A stretch of 26,914 nucleotides of DNA, taken from the NCBI GenBank assembly GCA_021802745.1, contig JAJZRK010000011.1, forward strand, positions 1 to 26,914. Direction: 5' to 3'. Under the pieces are notes generated by a model, which did not search any database, was not told the origin of the DNA, and worked only from the letters and a program-made list of their open reading frames with translations. Positions 1-7,692 of this stretch are shown in pieces. The stretch is from a bacterium (lineage in GTDB: Bacteria > Gemmatimonadota > Gemmatimonadetes > Gemmatimonadales > Gemmatimonadaceae). The position numbers and the translations under genes are program-made. Every line of letters starts with the position of its first letter. Within the stretch, counting starts at the first letter, position 1.

Positions 1-431
1 CCCTCGCGGAGCGCCCGCATCTGCTCGGCGAAGAACTCCTGCGCCTCCTCGCGCGACGTGGGTCCGTAGGGTTCGATGCGAAGGCCGAGCGGGCCCACGG
101 CGCCCGCCACCAGGGCCTGCTCGCCGGCCGCCTCGCGGGCGAGTCGCGCCGCCGCGAGGTTGAACTCGCGCACCTGCCCCTCGAGACCATAGTGCTGGAG
201 TTTCGGGCGGTTCGCCCCGAACGAATTGGTCTCGAGCAGTTCGGCGCCGGCGCGCACGTAGTCGGCATGGATGCCGCGCACCAAGTCCGGCTGGCGGACA
301 TTCAGCTCGTCGTAGCACTGGTTGATGAAGACGCCCTTGCTGTACAGCACCGTTCCCATGGCGCCGTCGGCGATGACAACCTGCTCGGGGTCCACCAGAC
401 GCCGCCGCAGCTCCGCGCGCGTCGCGCTCAT
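1..431 (-). CDS. Homocysteine S-methyltransferase domain protein, partial (probable bifunctional Hcy methyltransferase/MTHFR)
   Basis: Only the first 143 or so residues are visible; the gene runs off the left edge of the window. The N-terminus reads ADGAMGT, then an LLETNSFGANR segment and AGAVGPLG, which is the start of a homocysteine-binding (pfam02574-type) barrel. The family transfers a methyl group to homocysteine using Zn-bound thiolate chemistry; the Zn cysteines would lie beyond the window. In many bacteria a gene with this N-terminus carries a C-terminal methylenetetrahydrofolate reductase (YitJ type), which would feed methyl-THF to MetH, but that half is not seen here. Its ATG (431-429) overlaps the metH stop TGA (430-428) as ATGA, so it is probably translationally coupled downstream of metH in one methionine operon. 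A stand-alone MmuM-like enzyme is the alternative. Confidence 0.8.
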   Translation of the reverse strand, partial: MSATRAELRRRLVDPEQVVIADGAMGTVLYSKGVFINQCYDELNVRQPDLVRGIHADYVRAGAELLETNSFGANRPKLQHYGLEGQVREFNLAAARLAREAAGEQALVAGAVGPLGLRIEPYGPTSREEAQEFFAEQMRALRE

Positions 432-3400
432 ACGCCCGCCTCCGCCGCGGTGCGCACCGCGTAGTATTTGCACTCCGGATGGTGCAGGACGATGGCGGCC
501 GTGCTCTGCTCGGGAATGAGCTGGAACGACTCAGTGAGCGTCATGCCGAGCGCCTGCTTGGCGGGAAGCACCTTGAAGAGCTGCCCATGGTCGTCAAGAT
601 CGGGGCAGGCGCCGTAGCCCCACGAGTAGCGCTTCCCCTGCTCGGAGGTGAGGCCAAGTTCGCACCGGATGCGCGCGTGCATCCACTGCGCCGTGGCTTC
701 GGCGGCCTCGACGGCGAGGCCATGCACGAGAAACGCCTCGCTGTACTCGCCGGCCGCCTGCAGCTGCGCAAAGCGCTCCGATGCCGAGGGGCCCACCGTC
801 ACGATCTGCAGGGCAATCACGTCCATCTCGTCGCTGGCCACCGGGCGCACGTAGTCGGCAAGGCAGAGCCGCTCGCGCCCGGCCTGCCGCGGGAAGGCGA
901 AGCGCGCGATCTCACGCCGCGCCCCGCCGTCGCTCTCGAACGCGGCCGGGTCGTACACCACGATCGCATTGCCGTCGGCCTGGGCGGGGAAGTACCCGTA
1001 CACCGCGCGCGGCTGCAGCCAGCCCTCGCGCGCCGCCGCGGCTTCCAGCCGCAGGCGCGTCGGCTCGAACTCGGTGCGCACGAGCGCGGCGAACGCGTCG
1101 CCCGACCCGCGGCCGCCCCACTGCAGGCGGTAGAGCTCGTCGAGGTCGAGCAGGTCGAACACCTCGCGCAGCGGGATGTCGTGCGCCACGCGGCTGCCAA
1201 AGAACGGCGCCCGCGGCACTGCCACGTCCGTGCGCACGGCGCTGCGTTCGCCGCCCGATTCGCCGGCGCGAATGTCCTTACCGACGTTCGTGTGCAGGAA
1301 GACGTCGCTGCGCGCGTCGGCCATCAACTGCGCGGTGAAGGGCCGGCGGGCGGCGGGATCCTGCAGGCGGTCCATCGTCTCGAGCCCCTCGAACGCATCC
1401 TTGCAGTAGAAGACGCCGGGTTCGTACGCCCGCGCACCGTCCACGAACATCGCGCGGCGGCCGAAGCGCCGGTTGATGGCCGCGCCGCCAATGAGCACCG
1501 GCAGCGTCAGGCCGCGCCGGTCCAGCTCCTGCACGCAGAGCGGCATCTGCTTGGACGTGCTCACGAGCAGCGCGCTGAGCCCAATGGCGTCGGCCTTCAG
1601 TTCGATGGCCTTGTCCACGATCGTGTTCACCGGCACCTGCTTGCCGAGGTCGTGCACCGTGTAGCCGTTGTTGGCGAGGATGGTGTTCACCAGCGACTTG
1701 CCGATGTCGTGCACGTCGCCGTAGACCGTGGCGAGCACCACCGTCCCCTTGGTGTAGCCTTCCTGGCGCTCGAGGAATTGCTCGAGGTGCTTCACGGCGC
1801 GCTTCATGACCTCGGCGCTCTGGAGCACGAAGGGGAGAATCAGCTCGCCGGCGCCGAACTTGTCCCCGACCTCCTTCATCGCCGGCAGGAGCACCTCGTT
1901 GAGCACGCGCACCGGCTGTTCGCGCACACCGGCGGTGTCGAGCGCCTCCTCGATCCCCTCCTTCTTGCGATGCACCACCATCCAGTGCACGCGCTGCTCG
2001 GGCGTCATCCCCTCGGTGGGATCGGCCTTGTCCACCGTCAACCGTCCACCGTCTGCCGTCTGTGAGAAGTGCTCGATGAGCTTCTGCAGGGCGTCAGGCC
2101 TCCGATTGAAGATCAGATCGTCTGCGAGCCCCCGTTCCACCTCGGGGATTTCGGCGTACGGCGTGACGTGCGCGGGATTCACGATGGCCGCGTCGAGTCC
2201 GGCCTGCACGCAGTGGTGCAGGAAGACCGAGTTGAGCACGCCGCGCGCGTCCGGGGCGAGGCCGAACGAGACGTTGCTGACGCCGAGGATCGTGAGCACC
2301 CCCGGCAGCGCTCCCTTGATGGCGCGAATCCCGTCTATCGTCTCGTGCGCCGAGTCAATCCACTCGGCGTCGCCGGTGGCGAGCGTGAACGTGAGCGCGT
2401 CGAAGACCAGGTCGTCCGGCGCCATACCGTACTCGCCGACCACGATGTCGTGGATCTTGCGCGCCACCTCGAGCTTGCGCGCGGCGGTGCGCGCCATGCC
2501 CTGCTCGTCAATGGTCAACGCCACGAGGGCGGCGCCGTGGCGTTTGGCGAGCGGCACCACCGCCTCGATGCGCTTGCGGCCGTTCTCCATGTTGATGGAG
2601 TTCACGAGCGCGCGCCCCGGCACGTGCTCCAGCGCGCGGGCAATGACATCGGGCTCGGTGGAGTCGATCATGAGCGGCGTCTCCACCGACTGCGACAACA
2701 GCCGCACGACCTTCTCCATCTGGTCGGCTTCGTCGCCGCGTTCCGTCACGGCCACGCAGACGTCGAGCACGTGCGCGCCGCCGTCCACCTGCTCGCGGGC
2801 GACTTCGAGGATGCCCTCGTAGTCCTCGGCGAGGAGCAGGCGCTTCACCTTGCGCGACCCCTGCGCGTTGACGCGTTCGCCAACGAGGAGCGGGGCCGGG
2901 TCCTGGTGCATCGTGATGGCGCGCATCGCCGAGGAAACGCGGGGCACGGGGCGGGCGCGCGGAACGAACGCCGCCGCCGAGGGCATCGTCGCGCTTCCCG
3001 CGGCACCAGGCGCCGCGGCGCCGCGCACCGCGCGCACCACCGCCTCCAGGTGCGCCGGCGTCGTGCCGCAGCAGCCGCCGACGATGCGCACGCCGAACTG
3101 GTGCACGAACTCGCCGAGCGCGTCGGCCATCGGCGCCGGCTCGAGCGGGTAGACGGCGTCGCCCGTGCCGGTGTTGAGCGGCAGCCCGGCGTTGGGAATG
3201 CAGCTCACCGGGCGAGTGGCGTGCTCGGTGAGGTAGCGCACCGGCTCGCGCATGTGCTCGGGGCCGGTGGAGCAGTTGAGCCCGATCACGTGCACGGGGA
3301 GCGACTCGAGCGTCGTCATCGCGCTCGCGATGTCGGTGCCGAGGAGCATGCGCCCGCTGGTGTCGAGCGTCACCTGCGCCTGCACGGGGAGGCGAAGTCC

Positions 3401-3982
3401 TGTTTCGGCGAACAGCTGTTCAAAGCCGGCGATCGCCGCTTTCACCTCGAGGATGTCCTGCGAGGTCTCGACGAGCAGCACGTCCACGCCGCCCTCGGCG
3501 AGGTACTTCGCCTGCAGGTAGTACTGTTCGGCCAGCGCGTCGAACGTGATGGCCGACAGCGCCGGGTCGCTGGAACTGGGCAGCATGCCCGTGGGGCCAA
3601 TGGAACCGGCGACGAATCGCGGCTGCTCGAGCGTGGCGAACTTGTCGCAGGCTGCGCGGGCGATGCGCGCTGCGGCCACGTTGATGTCACGGGCCTTCTC
3701 CTTCAGCCCCCACTCGCCCAGCCGCCGCGGCGTGCTCTGGAACGTGCACGTCTCCACCACATCGCAGCCCACTGCCAGGAACGACTCGTGAATGGACTGG
3801 ATGACGTCGGGGCGCGTGAGCACCAGGTGGTCGTTGCACCCCTCGAGCGCCGCGCCGCCGTAGTCCTCGGCGCTCAGGTGGAACCGCTGGATACTCGTCC
3901 CCATCGCGCCGTCGTACACGAGCACGCGCTCGCCGAGGGCGGACAAATAGGATGACTCGAGCGTCGGCGGGGTGTGGGGCAA
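428..3982 (-). CDS. metH: Cobalamin-dependent methionine synthase MetH
   Basis: Full-length (1184 aa) methionine synthase, which methylates homocysteine with methyl-THF through methylcobalamin in the cytoplasm. Domains in order: homocysteine barrel (about 15-320; Zn ligands C237 and C304/C305 in GGCCGTTPAH), pterin-binding barrel (about 360-620), B12 cap helices (about 655-740), Rossmann B12 domain (about 745-880) with the DxHxxG signature D756, H758, G761 where H758 is the lower axial ligand, and SAM-binding reactivation domain (about 925-1175) with RYSWGYGACPD at 1118-1128. All five modules seem intact. The longest frame begins with TTG at 3982; an internal TTG at 3946 gives a typical family N-terminus, and neither has a clear ribosome binding site. 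The linker after the pterin domain (residues 641-652) is encoded by tandem 7-bp repeats seen elsewhere in the window. It is the first gene of an overlapping pair with the Hcy methyltransferase. Confidence 0.97.
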   Translation of the reverse strand: MPHTPPTLESSYLSALGERVLVYDGAMGTSIQRFHLSAEDYGGAALEGCNDHLVLTRPDVIQSIHESFLAVGCDVVETCTFQSTPRRLGEWGLKEKARDINVAAARIARAACDKFATLEQPRFVAGSIGPTGMLPSSSDPALSAITFDALAEQYYLQAKYLAEGGVDVLLVETSQDILEVKAAIAGFEQLFAETGLRLPVQAQVTLDTSGRMLLGTDIASAMTTLESLPVHVIGLNCSTGPEHMREPVRYLTEHATRPVSCIPNAGLPLNTGTGDAVYPLEPAPMADALGEFVHQFGVRIVGGCCGTTPAHLEAVVRAVRGAAAPGAAGSATMPSAAAFVPRARPVPRVSSAMRAITMHQDPAPLLVGERVNAQGSRKVKRLLLAEDYEGILEVAREQVDGGAHVLDVCVAVTERGDEADQMEKVVRLLSQSVETPLMIDSTEPDVIARALEHVPGRALVNSINMENGRKRIEAVVPLAKRHGAALVALTIDEQGMARTAARKLEVARKIHDIVVGEYGMAPDDLVFDALTFTLATGDAEWIDSAHETIDGIRAIKGALPGVLTILGVSNVSFGLAPDARGVLNSVFLHHCVQAGLDAAIVNPAHVTPYAEIPEVERGLADDLIFNRRPDALQKLIEHFSQTADGGRLTVDKADPTEGMTPEQRVHWMVVHRKKEGIEEALDTAGVREQPVRVLNEVLLPAMKEVGDKFGAGELILPFVLQSAEVMKRAVKHLEQFLERQEGYTKGTVVLATVYGDVHDIGKSLVNTILANNGYTVHDLGKQVPVNTIVDKAIELKADAIGLSALLVSTSKQMPLCVQELDRRGLTLPVLIGGAAINRRFGRRAMFVDGARAYEPGVFYCKDAFEGLETMDRLQDPAARRPFTAQLMADARSDVFLHTNVGKDIRAGESGGERSAVRTDVAVPRAPFFGSRVAHDIPLREVFDLLDLDELYRLQWGGRGSGDAFAALVRTEFEPTRLRLEAAAAREGWLQPRAVYGYFPAQADGNAIVVYDPAAFESDGGARREIARFAFPRQAGRERLCLADYVRPVASDEMDVIALQIVTVGPSASERFAQLQAAGEYSEAFLVHGLAVEAAEATAQWMHARIRCELGLTSEQGKRYSWGYGACPDLDDHGQLFKVLPAKQALGMTLTESFQLIPEQSTAAIVLHHPECKYYAVRTAAEAGV
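2030..2059 (-). repeat. Four tandem 7-bp units (ACGGTGG type) inside metH
   Basis: On the metH coding strand four consecutive heptamers read ACGGCAG, ACGGTGG, ACGGTTG, ACGGTGG. They encode the linker after the pterin-binding domain. The 25 nt at 2030-2054 match the tandem array at 10666-10690 at 23 positions, so this is the same repeat family as the intergenic element at 10626-10820. Confidence 0.8.
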
Positions 3983-4035
3983 GGGTGCAGGGGCTTGGTG
4001 AAGAGGTAGGAGTGGAGCGCGGAGGGAAGGGAGAT

Positions 4036-4068
4036 GAAAAACGCCCTCGGCGACGGGGCGCCCAGGGC
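4036..4068 (-). terminator. Hairpin plus T-run in the metH leader (terminator or attenuator)
   Basis: On the minus strand GCCCT-G-GGCG and CGCC-G-AGGGC pair (9 bp with one internal mismatch) around a CCCCGT loop, and GTTTTTC follows directly. This is a classical intrinsic terminator shape. It ends about 54 nt before the metH start, so it could end transcription from the upstream minus operon or work as an attenuator in the metH 5' leader. Confidence 0.5.
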
Positions 4069-4211
4069 TGGCGCTTTAGCGAAGGATTAGCGTGGCCGCA
4101 ATTTGCCCAAAATCGCCACGTGATTCAGTTGTCCTTCTAATGATCGCAGTCCCTGACGGCGAATTGCAAGGTTGCGGCCAGGCTGGGATCCTGGGGCGTG
4201 AATACGGCGCT

Positions 4212-4349
4212 CCACGGATGGCACGGATACCGGCCGGATGCACACGGAGCAAACAACAAGAAGAACGACAGCCTGCGCGGCGCGCGCTCGATCCTGCCCA
4301 GCACCGATGCGATCTGCGACCATCCGGCGGTTATCCGTGCAATCCGTGG
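4212..4349. repeat. Inverted-repeat element with ACGGAT tandem units (locus A)
   Basis: The left arm (4212-4240) and the reverse complement of the right arm (4321-4349) agree at 26 of 29 positions. Each arm contains ACGGAT units at 9-bp period (4214, 4223; right arm 4333, 4342 as ATCCGT) plus a degenerate CCGGAT unit. The core is about 80 bp. The first 17 nt, CCACGGATGGCACGGAT, are identical to the left arm of the element at 16970. It lies 3' of the degenerate receiver gene and 5' of metH. Confidence 0.8.
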
Positions 4350-4388
4350 CTGCAGTTGCAGTGCCGCCGACTCGGAATCGAACCCGCC

Positions 4389-4793
4389 CTACACGCCCGG
4401 CCGCGGTTCGGGAGGAGTCGGCATCGTCGCGCCGCGCCCCGTGCGCTGGGCGCGCGCCTCCACGTGGGCGACGAGCGCGAGGAGGCGCGCACGTTCGAGG
4501 GGCAGGCGCAGTTCGGCCAGCACCGTGCGGCGCACCGGACCCGCGACGGGCGTGGCGGGATCGCCGAAGACCATCAAGGCGCCGCCCGGCGACAGCCCCA
4601 GGCTGCGGACATCGCTGGCCGTCGCCAGCAGCGCGCGGTCAACGACGGCAATCAGCGGCGGCGCGGCGGCGGCGGCGAACGACGCCTCGGCGACCGTCCG
4701 CGCGGCCAGGACGTGATGGCCGGCGGCGACGAACGCCTGGGCGATGCCCTCGAGAAGCGCCGCATCGGCGCCGACAAGCAGGATGGAAGCCAC
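4389..4793 (-). CDS. Degenerate receiver (CheY-like) domain protein
   Basis: A small protein (134 aa from a GTG at 4793; an ATG at 4877 in the same frame would add 28 proline-rich residues overlapping the preceding gene). The pattern is alpha/beta receiver-like: SILLVGADAALLEGIAQAFVAAGHHV, then LIAVVDRALL, then ALMVFGD, then a final helix LLALVAHVEAR. An Asp sits where the phosphoacceptor is expected, in AVVD, but the acidic pair after strand 1 is replaced by GADA and the conserved Lys before Pro on strand 5 by Leu (LRLPLE). This points to a pseudo-receiver that may not be phosphorylated in the usual way. It is the last gene of the minus-strand run and starts about 25 bp after the DUF167 gene. 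The assignment rests on pattern only; the start is uncertain because no ribosome binding site is evident. Confidence 0.55.
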   Translation of the reverse strand: MASILLVGADAALLEGIAQAFVAAGHHVLAARTVAEASFAAAAAPPLIAVVDRALLATASDVRSLGLSPGGALMVFGDPATPVAGPVRRTVLAELRLPLERARLLALVAHVEARAQRTGRGATMPTPPEPRPGV

Positions 4794-4818
4794 GGTCAGT
4801 GGGAAAGGTGGCGAGGAG

Positions 4819-5118
4819 TCATGATCGCTGGGAGAGCAGCCGCTCGGTGGCGGCGGAGGCGTCAATGCCGTCAACATCCACGAGCTTCTGGCGGCTGGAG
4901 TGGCCGGCCGCTATGCGCACCGTGCGCGCCGGCACCCCGAGCGCCGCGGCGATCACCGCGATGACGGCGTCGTTGGCGGCGCCCTCGACCGGCGGCGCCT
5001 GCACGCGCACGCGCAGCGCATCGCCGTGCGTGCCGTCAATGCCCGGCTTCCTCGCGCGCGGCTGCACGTGCACGGCAAATCGCACGCCGGCGTCGCGGGG
5101 GCTCACGGTGAAGGCCAT
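4819..5118 (-). CDS. DUF167/YggU family protein
   Basis: A 99-aa protein with the DUF167 signature: VHVQPRARKPGIDG, LRVRVQAPPVEGAANDAVIAVIAAALGVP, and VRIAAGHSSRQKLVDVDG. The family is a small alpha/beta fold of unknown biochemical role (E. coli YggU). The ATG at 5118 shares its A with the TGA of the YggT gene (TGATG), implying coupled translation. A yggT-yggU neighbourhood is found in many bacteria and supports both calls. Length is typical for the family. Confidence 0.9.
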   Translation of the reverse strand: MAFTVSPRDAGVRFAVHVQPRARKPGIDGTHGDALRVRVQAPPVEGAANDAVIAVIAAALGVPARTVRIAAGHSSRQKLVDVDGIDASAATERLLSQRS

Positions 5119-5708
5119 CAGATGAGCTGCACCAGGAAGCCCTGCACGAGGCCGAGCAGGACATAGGCCACGATGGGCGTGATGTCCATCATCATCACGA
5201 GCGGGATGAAACCGCGCAGCGGATGCAGCATCCACTCGGTGAGCGCGTAGGACCACCGCACGTACCAGGCAAACGGCGACGGCCGGATCCACGACACGAT
5301 GACGCGGACGATCACGGCGAAGCGCAGCACCTCGAACGTCCAGGCGACAACGAGACGGAGCGCCCCGCGCGGACCGCCGGCCAGCATGCCCGCCGCCATC
5401 GCCAGCTGGCCGCGCGCGAAGGTGAGCAGCTCGAGCACGAGGATGCCGGCGACCACGACGACGACCAGCGTCCACCACGGTGCCGCGGCCGGGGTGCCGC
5501 CGGAGCGCACGACCTTGCGCTCGACCGGCGCGATGAACGGACGGATGTTCGTGCGCAGGAAGGCGGCGAACGGACCAAACGGGTTGATGCGCCGCACGCG
5601 CACCAGCCAGTCGAGCACGCAGTAGACGGCGACGGCGAGCGCGAAGGCGAGGAAGGCCCCGCGCAGTGCGTTGATCAGGTAGTCGAGGCCGAACAGCAGC
5701 GCGCTCAC
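5118..5708 (-). CDS. YggT family integral membrane protein (two YggT-like halves)
   Basis: A hydrophobic protein (196 aa from GTG at 5708) with predicted membrane segments near residues 12-36, 79-95, 119-140 and 175-195. The C-terminal half has the family pattern: VIVRVIVSWIRPSP, then LTEWMLHPLRGFIP, then DITPIVAYVLLGL. The N-terminal half is a weaker copy (LDWLVRVRRINPFG, then LRTNIRPFIAPVER), so the protein looks like an internal duplication. The function of YggT proteins is not settled; some are linked to osmotic or ion homeostasis or to membrane-protein placement. The frame continues upstream into the aldehyde dehydrogenase gene, so the start must lie after 5752; the GTG at 5708 sits inside the 3' arm of a 17-bp hairpin. 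TTG codons near 5742 are alternatives. It overlaps the DUF167 gene by one base. Confidence 0.85.
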   Translation of the reverse strand: MSALLFGLDYLINALRGAFLAFALAVAVYCVLDWLVRVRRINPFGPFAAFLRTNIRPFIAPVERKVVRSGGTPAAAPWWTLVVVVVAGILVLELLTFARGQLAMAAGMLAGGPRGALRLVVAWTFEVLRFAVIVRVIVSWIRPSPFAWYVRWSYALTEWMLHPLRGFIPLVMMMDITPIVAYVLLGLVQGFLVQLI

Positions 5709-5735
5709 GCAAAAAAACTTGCGTGAGCGCGCTGC
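5696..5735. promoter_or_regulatory. Perfect 17-bp hairpin covering the YggT start codon
   Basis: GCAGCGCGCTCACGCAA (5696-5712) and its exact complement (5719-5735) flank a 6-nt loop, AAAAAC on the plus strand. In the minus-strand transcript the loop is U-rich and the proposed GTG start of YggT lies in the 3' arm. The 5' arm begins 16 nt after the aldehyde dehydrogenase stop. It could be a terminator-like structure without a following U-run, or a start-sequestering hairpin opened by ribosomes finishing the upstream gene. Confidence 0.7.
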
Positions 5736-5751
5736 GATCAACAAGCCATCG

Positions 5752-7344
5752 TCAGACCTTGCGTTCCGGCCGGAACACCAGTCGCAGCACCGTGGGCAGC
5801 GCGCGCAGCGTGTCGAGCAGCGACACCCCGTGGGCGGCCACGAGGAAGGCGTTGATCTCCTCGCGATGCGCGGCGCCGTAGCCAAACCACCACGGCTGGC
5901 GCCACGCCTGGAACCAGTCCACGGCGATCGCCTTCGTGCGCACGCACTCCTGCAGGCCCAGCTCGCCGTGCACCTTGCCGAGCCCGCTCGCCTTGAAGCC
6001 GCCGTGCGGGACGTCGCTCACGCCCGCCGAGGTGCAGGCGTCGTTGATGAGCACCGAGCCCGCCTGCAGGCGCTGCGCCACCGCGACGCCGCGCGTGACG
6101 TCGCCGGTCCACACACTGGCGGAGAGCCCCTGCGTGGTGTCGTTGGCGCGGGCGATCGCTTCTTCCACGTCGCGAACCTTCGTGACCGGCAGGAGCGGCC
6201 CGAACGTCTCCTCGGTCATTACACGGCTGTCGGCCGGCACGTCGGTGAGAATGGTCGGCGGGAAATAGCAGTCGCCGTCCGGCGCGTCGAGGCGCAGCGC
6301 CTCCCGGGCGCCGCGCGCCATCGCGTCGGCGTGCTGGGCGGCGATGAGCGAGCGCTGCTCGGGCCGGATCATGGGGCCGATGTCGGTGGCATCGTCCGTG
6401 CCGGGGCCCACCTTGAGCCGGCTGACCGCTTGCGTGAGCAACGTGAGAAACTCGTCGTAAACGCTCGCCTCGACGAAGACGCGCTTTGCGGCCACGCAGG
6501 TCTGCCCGGCGTTGGAGAAGCGCGCCCAGGCGATTCCGCTTGCGGCGTGCGCGAGGTCGGCGTCGGCGAGCACGATGGCGGGGTCGCTCCCCCCCAGTTC
6601 CAGGGCGCACGGAATCAGGCGTTGCGCGCATGCCATGGCGACCTTGCGTCCGGTGGCCTCCGAACCCGTGAAGAAGATCTTTTCCACCTCGCCGCACAGC
6701 GCCGCGCCCGTGGCGCCGGCGCCGTGCACCACCTGATAGATGTCGGCGGGGATCCCCGCGTCGTGCAGGCATTCCTGCACGAGTTCCGCGACCCCGGGCG
6801 TCCACTCGCTTGGCTTGTTCACCACCGCGTTGCCGCAGAGCAGGGCGGGGAGCGCCGAGCTGAGCGGCAGGAACATGGGGTAGTTCCATGGCGAGATGAC
6901 GCCGACGACGCCGTAGGGCTCCTTGACGAGCGTCACGCGCTTGCGCCACGCGGCGAGCATCGCGCTGCGGCGCCAGCGCGCGCGCAGGAAGCGCGGTGCG
7001 GCGACGGCAAAATGATCGGCGAGCGCGAGGGTCACGCCGACATCCACGCCCAGCGCCTCGCCGACCGGCTTGCCGTTCTCGCGGGCCACGAGGAGCGCCG
7101 CTTCCTCGCGCCGAGCGAGGAGCCGCTGCGCGAAGCGCTGCACCATCACCGAACGGACCGTGACCGGGAGCGCCGCCCAGGCTGGCTGCGCCCGGCGGGC
7201 GCGGGCGACGGCGGCACGGACCGCCTCGCGATCGGCCACGGGATAGCGCTTCCAGACTTCGCCGGTCGCTGGATCTCGTGATTCGGGAAGTCGGTCGGTG
7301 GCCGGAGCTTGCGCGTTGGTTGGGGCGACGTCGAGGGAGGTCAC
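5752..7344 (-). CDS. NAD(P)-dependent aldehyde dehydrogenase
   Basis: Aldehyde dehydrogenase superfamily (530 aa from GTG at 7344), oxidising an aldehyde to its acid in the cytoplasm. Motifs, numbered from that start: SPWNYP (N154) for the oxyanion hole, NKPSE (K177) and FTGSEATGRKV for the cofactor, ELGGSDP with general base E249, and SNAGQTCVAAKR with nucleophile C283. The C-terminus carries about 55 residues beyond the usual core, including WFQAWRQPWWFGYGAAHREEINAF in two short blocks, a tail seen in some broad-substrate members. The specific substrate cannot be read from sequence. The frame stays open upstream to 7581, but the upstream translation is low-complexity and unlike the family, so GTG 7344 with a weak GGGA upstream is preferred. 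It is the first gene of a minus-strand run with YggT, DUF167 and the pseudo-receiver. Confidence 0.92.
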   Translation of the reverse strand: MTSLDVAPTNAQAPATDRLPESRDPATGEVWKRYPVADREAVRAAVARARRAQPAWAALPVTVRSVMVQRFAQRLLARREEAALLVARENGKPVGEALGVDVGVTLALADHFAVAAPRFLRARWRRSAMLAAWRKRVTLVKEPYGVVGVISPWNYPMFLPLSSALPALLCGNAVVNKPSEWTPGVAELVQECLHDAGIPADIYQVVHGAGATGAALCGEVEKIFFTGSEATGRKVAMACAQRLIPCALELGGSDPAIVLADADLAHAASGIAWARFSNAGQTCVAAKRVFVEASVYDEFLTLLTQAVSRLKVGPGTDDATDIGPMIRPEQRSLIAAQHADAMARGAREALRLDAPDGDCYFPPTILTDVPADSRVMTEETFGPLLPVTKVRDVEEAIARANDTTQGLSASVWTGDVTRGVAVAQRLQAGSVLINDACTSAGVSDVPHGGFKASGLGKVHGELGLQECVRTKAIAVDWFQAWRQPWWFGYGAAHREEINAFLVAAHGVSLLDTLRALPTVLRLVFRPERKV

Positions 7345-7692
7345 GAACGATTCCCGGTCGGGAGGTGTCTCACAGAATGTTACGGCGCCGTGACGGCCGC
7401 CAGCGTGCAATGAATGTGACGCCGGAAAGAGCCTGCGGGTATGTGAAGATGAGGGGTTGCAGCGCGGATGCCAGTGTGTTGCAGCCGTTTGCGGTGAACA
7501 TAAGTGGTTGAGTAACAATAGTTTAGCAGTTTCAGTCCACGTGTGTGGCGGGGCAATCGGGGCATGGCGGCTACGGTGCACCGAATCACCCGCGGCAAAC
7601 GGAGTGTGATGGGATCGCGATCACGGCGGGCGGAGGCGGTAGCGAGGGAGGAGGCGCCCGGGGTATTGTGGGCTATCCAACCCGCGAACCCG
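7345..7692. other. Divergent intergenic region between aldehyde dehydrogenase and ECF sigma genes
   Basis: About 350 bp separate two divergent operons. The stretch 7495-7532 is markedly AT-rich against a GC-rich background and contains TAGTTTAG (7519-7526), a possible -10-like element directed at the sigma gene. The sigma reading frame extends back to 7543, so part of this region could be coding if an upstream ATG is used. No repeat element was seen. Confidence 0.5.

Larger units (their letters stand above)
3983..4388. other. Intergenic region between metH and the degenerate receiver gene
   Basis: A 406-bp stretch without a credible gene. From the metH side it holds a pyrimidine-rich (minus strand) leader, a hairpin with a T-run (4036-4068), a moderately AT-rich patch around 4095-4145 that could hold the metH promoter, and an inverted-repeat element (4212-4349). 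No B12 box or SAM-I-like motif was recognised on the minus strand, although a riboswitch would be plausible upstream of metH. Confidence 0.6.

Noticed and set aside
2030..2059. Frameshift or assembly error in metH at the 7-bp repeats
   Set aside because: The frame stays open and conserved domains continue correctly on both sides.
479..3955. Long plus-strand open frames opposite metH
   Set aside because: They are antisense shadows of a clear MetH protein in GC-rich DNA; their translations are Arg/His/Ala-rich with no family features.
3983..4388. Cobalamin or SAM riboswitch upstream of metH
   Set aside because: No B12 box or SAM-I core motif was recognised on the minus strand; only a simple terminator-like hairpin is visible.
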